Below are positions 45,204 to 49,109 of a stretch of 49,109 nt of DNA, piece by piece. Source of the stretch: Candidatus Daviesbacteria bacterium GW2011_GWA1_41_61 (GTDB taxonomy: Bacteria > Patescibacteriota > Microgenomatia > Daviesbacterales > UBA10151). Position 1 is the first letter of the stretch. Each line of letters opens with the position of its first letter. Both the position numbers and the translations under genes were made by a program. The notes beneath the pieces were generated by a model. That model made no database searches and was not told where the DNA came from. It was given only the letters and a program-made list of their open reading frames with translations. The stretch covers positions 70,315 through 119,423 of the forward strand of contig LCBT01000002.1 of NCBI GenBank assembly GCA_000997385.1, read 5' to 3'.

Positions 45204-45923
45204 ATGGACAGATTGTCTTTAAAGGCCCAGGAAAGAGAAATTTTAGGAAAACAGGTTAAAAAACTACGCCGGGATGGTTTTATCCCCGCTCATGTTTTTG
45301 GCAAAAAGATCCCCACGGAGCATCTTTCAGTCAAAGCTCATGATTTTTCCCGGATTTTCTCTCAGGCGGGAGAGACCGGCTTGATTGATTTAAAAATAGG
45401 CGACAGTAAGATTAGGCCGGTGTTGGTTCGTGATATTCAAGTTGATCCAGTGCGGGGAGCCATCCTACATATTGATTTTTATCAGGTTAATTTAACAGAA
45501 AAAGTCAAAGTTTCTGTGCCAATTAGGATAGTAGGGGAGGAGCCTGAGGCGGTTCAAATGGGGGAGGCGGTAGTTATTCAACCGCTAGGTGAGGTCGAGG
45601 TTGAGGCATTACCCACCGAGCTTCCTGACCATTTAGAAGTTGATATCAGTAGTTTACAACAAATTAATGATGCGATCTCAGTTTCCCAGATGTTAGTCCC
45701 TGTTGGTGTGGAGGTAATGACTGACCTAGAAGCAGTGGTGGTAAAACTGGATACGGCAGTCTCTGAGGAAGCTCAACAGCTGATGGAAGAACAAGCTGCA
45801 GAGTCTGCGGCAGCGGCAGAGGCAGCTGCCCCAGAGGAAGCACCAGTTGAAGGTGAAGCTGAGGAAGCAGAAGGAGAAGCTACTGAAGGCGAGGGAAAAC
45901 CCACTCCTCCTGATGCTGCTTAA
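45204..45923 (+). CDS. rplY: 50S ribosomal protein L25/CTC form
   Basis: MDRLSLKAQEREILGKQVKKLRRDGFIPAHVFGKKIPTEHLSVKAHDFSRIFSQAGETGLIDL; acidic Ala/Glu tail. Confidence 0.95.
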   Translation: MDRLSLKAQEREILGKQVKKLRRDGFIPAHVFGKKIPTEHLSVKAHDFSRIFSQAGETGLIDLKIGDSKIRPVLVRDIQVDPVRGAILHIDFYQVNLTEKVKVSVPIRIVGEEPEAVQMGEAVVIQPLGEVEVEALPTELPDHLEVDISSLQQINDAISVSQMLVPVGVEVMTDLEAVVVKLDTAVSEEAQQLMEEQAAESAAAAEAAAPEEAPVEGEAEEAEGEATEGEGKPTPPDAA

Positions 45924-45946
45924 GCAACCTTGCGGTTTATTTGCGC

Positions 45947-48094
45947 TTATTTTGCGGTAATTTTACCCTCAGGCCACTTTGTTACCATGATAGATTTGCC
46001 TTCATGGGGTAATTTTTGCCACAACTCTTCAGTGATGAATGGCATAAAGGGATGAAGGAGCTCCAAGGAGGTTTTAAAAACATATTCTAAGCAAGGTTGA
46101 GTTTCACCCCGTCTTTTTTTGGACCATTCAATATAGCTGTCAGCAAATTTATGCCAGATAAAATCATAAAGATCTTCTATAGCCAGATGAAGCTTATAGC
46201 TTTCTAAATTTTTAGTTACTGAGTCAATTAGCCCATTTAGCCATTGGATGATTTCTGTGTCTTCCGGATGGGAAAAATCAGAGGAGGCGGTAACATCTTC
46301 TGGTTTGAGCTCAAAAATAAACCGATGCAAATTCCTCAGTTTAGTGCCAAAGTTCCTAAAATTTTTACACCTTTCATCCATAAGCTGCCTGGAAGTTCGG
46401 GCATCTCTACCGGGAGCGGCATAGGTATAAAGGGCCATTCTGGTAGCATCAACTCCCCATTGCTCTACTAGCTCATAAGGGTTAATCCCATTACCTAAGG
46501 ATTTAGAAAATTTTCGTCCCTGAGAGTCGCGAAGAGTTCCATGAAAGAACATGTTTTTAAAAGGAATTTGATTTTTAAGCCATAAACTGAGCATAATTTG
46601 ACGAGCTATCCAAAGATATTTAATCTCCGGAGCAGTTAGTTCAAAGTCCCAAGGGTAATATTTTTTAAGCTCTTTGGTTGCATCTGGCCAGCCTAAGGTA
46701 GCTAAGGGCCAAAGACCGGAAGAAAACCAAGTATCCAGAACTTGCTCATCTTGGATCCAGCCAGAGGTTTGGCAAACAGGACACTTTTGGGTTGGTTTTT
46801 CTAAAGAGATGGCCATACCTTTATCTTTTCCTACCTCTCGAGCAGGATTACATTTTTGGCAGTACCAAACCGGAATACGATGCCCCCACCACAGGGATCT
46901 GGAGATGGACCAATCATGAATTTTTTTATACCAGTCGGATAGAATTTTTCTATAGTTTTTAGGTAAGAAGTTGATTTCGTCCAGGTGTTTTAGGGCTTTT
47001 TCAGCTAGTGGCTTCATCTTGATAAACCACTCTTCAGAGACAAGAGGTTCAATAGTAGTTTTACACCGTTCACAAACCGGAACTGAGTGAGTATAGTCTT
47101 CACTCTTCTCAATAGCTCTCATATTTTCCAGTTTTTCAGCAGCCTTTTGTTTGGCTTCCTCAATTTTAAGTTCTGCTAAATCTTTAGCCAGCTCTGTCAT
47201 CCGGCCTGTTTTATCAACAGCGTGGAGGATGGGTAAGTTATGGTCTTTACCAATAGCAAAGTCTAAAGGATCATGACCGGGGGTGATTTTCAAAGCCCCA
47301 GTTCCAAAGTTCTTTTCTACCCGAGAATCTTCAAAAATGGGTATTTTATTGCCGGTTAAAGGATTAATGGCATTTTTGCCAACATAGCTGCGAAATTTTG
47401 GGTGTTGGAGATAAACAGCGATTCCAGTATCAGCAAAGATGGTTTCCGGGCGGGCAGTAGCAATAGTAATGAATTCATTGGATCCGTCGATTTGATATTT
47501 AACAAAGTACAGCTTTTCCGTTCTCTCTTGATATTCCATTTCCAAGTCCTCAATGGCTGTACCACACTTAGGACACCACTGAATAATGTAGGCTCCTTTA
47601 TAAAGTAAATCTTGCTCCCAGAAAGTCTTAAACTCCTCAAAAGTTGCCTTGGCAACTTTGGGCTCCAGGGTAAAAACCTCTCGGGACCAGTCTGCCGAAA
47701 TTCCCAAGAAAGTCCAGGTTTTATGGAAGGAGTTATAAATCTCTTCTTTAAACTGCCAAGCTCTTTTCATCCAAGCCTCATAGCCTAATTTTTGTTTAGA
47801 AAGTCCTTCTTTGGAGAGCTCTTTATTGAATGTGGATTCAAAGATAATGCCAGCGTGATCAACCCCAGGCAAGAGTAAAACGTCAAATCCTTGCATCCTT
47901 TTAAAGCGGGCTAAAGTATCCAAGATGGATTGTTGCATAGCATGACCCAAGTGCAGCTCTCCATTAACATTAGGTGGAGGCATGAGCAAGGAGTAGGGTT
48001 TTTTAGGCGAGTTAGGATCAGCTTTAAAAAAGCCAGAACCTTCCCAAAACTGATACCACCCTATGTCAGTTTTTGCTTGACTATTTTTACCCAT
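45947..48094 (-). CDS. valS: Valyl-tRNA synthetase
   Basis: PPPNVNGELHLGHAMQQSILDTLARFKRMQGFDVLLLPGVDHAGI; GRKFSKSLGNGINP (KMSKS); editing-domain sequence. Confidence 0.95.
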   Translation of the reverse strand: MGKNSQAKTDIGWYQFWEGSGFFKADPNSPKKPYSLLMPPPNVNGELHLGHAMQQSILDTLARFKRMQGFDVLLLPGVDHAGIIFESTFNKELSKEGLSKQKLGYEAWMKRAWQFKEEIYNSFHKTWTFLGISADWSREVFTLEPKVAKATFEEFKTFWEQDLLYKGAYIIQWCPKCGTAIEDLEMEYQERTEKLYFVKYQIDGSNEFITIATARPETIFADTGIAVYLQHPKFRSYVGKNAINPLTGNKIPIFEDSRVEKNFGTGALKITPGHDPLDFAIGKDHNLPILHAVDKTGRMTELAKDLAELKIEEAKQKAAEKLENMRAIEKSEDYTHSVPVCERCKTTIEPLVSEEWFIKMKPLAEKALKHLDEINFLPKNYRKILSDWYKKIHDWSISRSLWWGHRIPVWYCQKCNPAREVGKDKGMAISLEKPTQKCPVCQTSGWIQDEQVLDTWFSSGLWPLATLGWPDATKELKKYYPWDFELTAPEIKYLWIARQIMLSLWLKNQIPFKNMFFHGTLRDSQGRKFSKSLGNGINPYELVEQWGVDATRMALYTYAAPGRDARTSRQLMDERCKNFRNFGTKLRNLHRFIFELKPEDVTASSDFSHPEDTEIIQWLNGLIDSVTKNLESYKLHLAIEDLYDFIWHKFADSYIEWSKKRRGETQPCLEYVFKTSLELLHPFMPFITEELWQKLPHEGKSIMVTKWPEGKITAK

Positions 48095-48141
48095 AAAAAA
48101 ACCTCATCCCTATCTATCTTAACAGATAGACAAGGGCGAGG
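48095..48141 (-). terminator. T-box-controlled intrinsic terminator abutting the valS AUG
   Basis: CCTCgCCCTTGTCTATCT-gtta-AGATAGAtaGGGatGAGG-TTTTTTT-ATG. Confidence 0.85.
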
Positions 48142-48288
48142 TCTCTCGCGGTACCACCTTGTTTCAGCCGAAATCTCGACCCTTAATTTACAGCTTTAAC
48201 GGGCTTACCCGGAAGATTATACTAAGTCGAAATCTAGACTGTTCTTTCTTCAACTCTTTAGGCGACGTAACCTAAATCAAGCGTTTGT
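48095..48288 (-). promoter_or_regulatory. T-box leader (tRNA-sensing riboswitch) of valS
   Basis: T-box AAGGTGGTACCGCG; antiterminator ACAAGG-TGGTACC-GCGAG-agac-CTCGC-CCTTGT; overlapping terminator; CCGGGTAAGCCCGTTA Stem III-like hairpin. Confidence 0.88.
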
Positions 48289-48294
48289 AATGGT

Positions 48295-48323
48295 AATATA
48301 CACCTTTTAGAGATTTGGTTCAA
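48295..48323 (-). promoter_or_regulatory. Promoter of the valS T-box leader
   Basis: TTGAAC - 17 nt - TATATT on minus strand. Confidence 0.7.
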
Positions 48324-48389
48324 GTAAATGAACCTGAGGTTTTTTAGGGTGGGTTGATTTATTTTACTTTTTGGGACAACATAGATTAT

Positions 48390-49109
48390 ATGGAAGATAA
48401 AAAATCTAAAAGTGGTGATATCTCCCATTTAGACCGCTTAAGAAGGAGTATTCGCCTCACCCTTCTTAGTTTTTTACTCTCCTCTTTCTTATGGGTTAAT
48501 TTGCTCCCCCTCCCTTTTGCAAATAAAACACTGCTTAATATTGTTCTTACGGGTTTTTCCTTGTATTTTGTAATTTACAACTTTTTTTCTCCACGATTCC
48601 TACGTAGTATTCCCTCTGTTTATTTAGGAGCAACGTCTTTAGCCTTAATTTTTGCTATTTTTATCTATCTAACAGGAGGAAACGAGAGTATCTTTATCGG
48701 CTACCTCTATTTATTTATTACCGTCATTGGCCTATCTTTGGGATTTGTGTCTTTGTTTTTCATGTCTTTAACTATGGAAGCTATTTTTATCTTTTTCTTT
48801 TTTTCTTCCGCTGCAGGCTTTTCCTCCTCGCCTGCTTTTGCCTTTTTGGTTCGCAACACAATTTTAAATTTAGTTACCTTTGCTGGAGGGTACTTGATAA
48901 TGAAAGAGTTTGTGCTCCGAGGTAGGCAGTATGCCCAGATGGAGGCACTAAGCAGAGAGCAAAAACTAATTAATAAGGAGAAGGATGAAATTATTGCCGT
49001 GGTTTCCCATGAATTTCGTACCCCCCTCTCAGCCATCAAGGGATACCTTGACTTATTGGTCAAGGAGACCATACGCCTGCTTTCTGAAGAGCAAAGAGGC
49101 TATTTAAAG
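48390..49109 (+). CDS. Membrane sensor histidine kinase (C-terminus beyond window)
   Basis: MEDKKSKSGDISHLDRLRRSIRLTLLSFLLSSFLW...; 6 TM-like segments, then HisKA IIAVVSHEFRTPLSAIKGYLDLLVKE; open to window edge. Confidence 0.9.
   Translation, partial: MEDKKSKSGDISHLDRLRRSIRLTLLSFLLSSFLWVNLLPLPFANKTLLNIVLTGFSLYFVIYNFFSPRFLRSIPSVYLGATSLALIFAIFIYLTGGNESIFIGYLYLFITVIGLSLGFVSLFFMSLTMEAIFIFFFFSSAAGFSSSPAFAFLVRNTILNLVTFAGGYLIMKEFVLRGRQYAQMEALSREQKLINKEKDEIIAVVSHEFRTPLSAIKGYLDLLVKETIRLLSEEQRGYLK

Noticed and set aside
45770-45923. Glu/Ala-rich low-complexity tail of L25
   Set aside because: Common in L25/CTC proteins; ordinary variation.
46244-48199. Several ORFs overlapping valS and its leader
   Set aside because: Antisense or alternate frames of the clear ValRS gene and T-box.

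Overview
AT-rich, gene-dense bacterial chromosome segment, probably Candidate Phyla Radiation/Patescibacteria (inference: small proteins, CPR-style T4SS-like locus, DUF5652 and DUF4012 proteins, minimal YidD). It holds core genes: rpoD, dnaG, tlyA-like, smpB-ssrA, dnaN, dnaA with a DnaA-box-rich candidate oriC, rpmH-rnpA-yidD-yidC-jag, rnhA, L25 and valS. There are seven tRNAs, including all four Ser anticodon classes (GGA, CGA, GCT, TGA). Three toxin-antitoxin-like pairs are present (Phd/PIN, BrnA/BrnT, MntA/HepT). A ~17 kb type IV secretion-like locus carries six pilin-like domains in tandem, a VirB6-like protein, PrgI, a VirB4 split into two ORFs, and a degenerate M23-like peptidase. The main observations are: (1) a complete cobalamin riboswitch, with promoter, P1 and SD-sequestering hairpin, upstream of a small uncharacterised Cys-rich protein inside the T4SS-like locus; (2) a T-box leader on valS whose terminator stem also contains the SD and abuts the AUG; (3) possible contingency repeats (7-nt x4 in a signal peptide, and G8 tracts including one at an epimerase/DUF4012 fusion junction); (4) degenerate tRNA-Asn 3'-flank copies around a nuclease-like/membrane gene pair; (5) a tmRNA with an atypical putative tag. 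All calls come from reading the sequence; no database searches were run.
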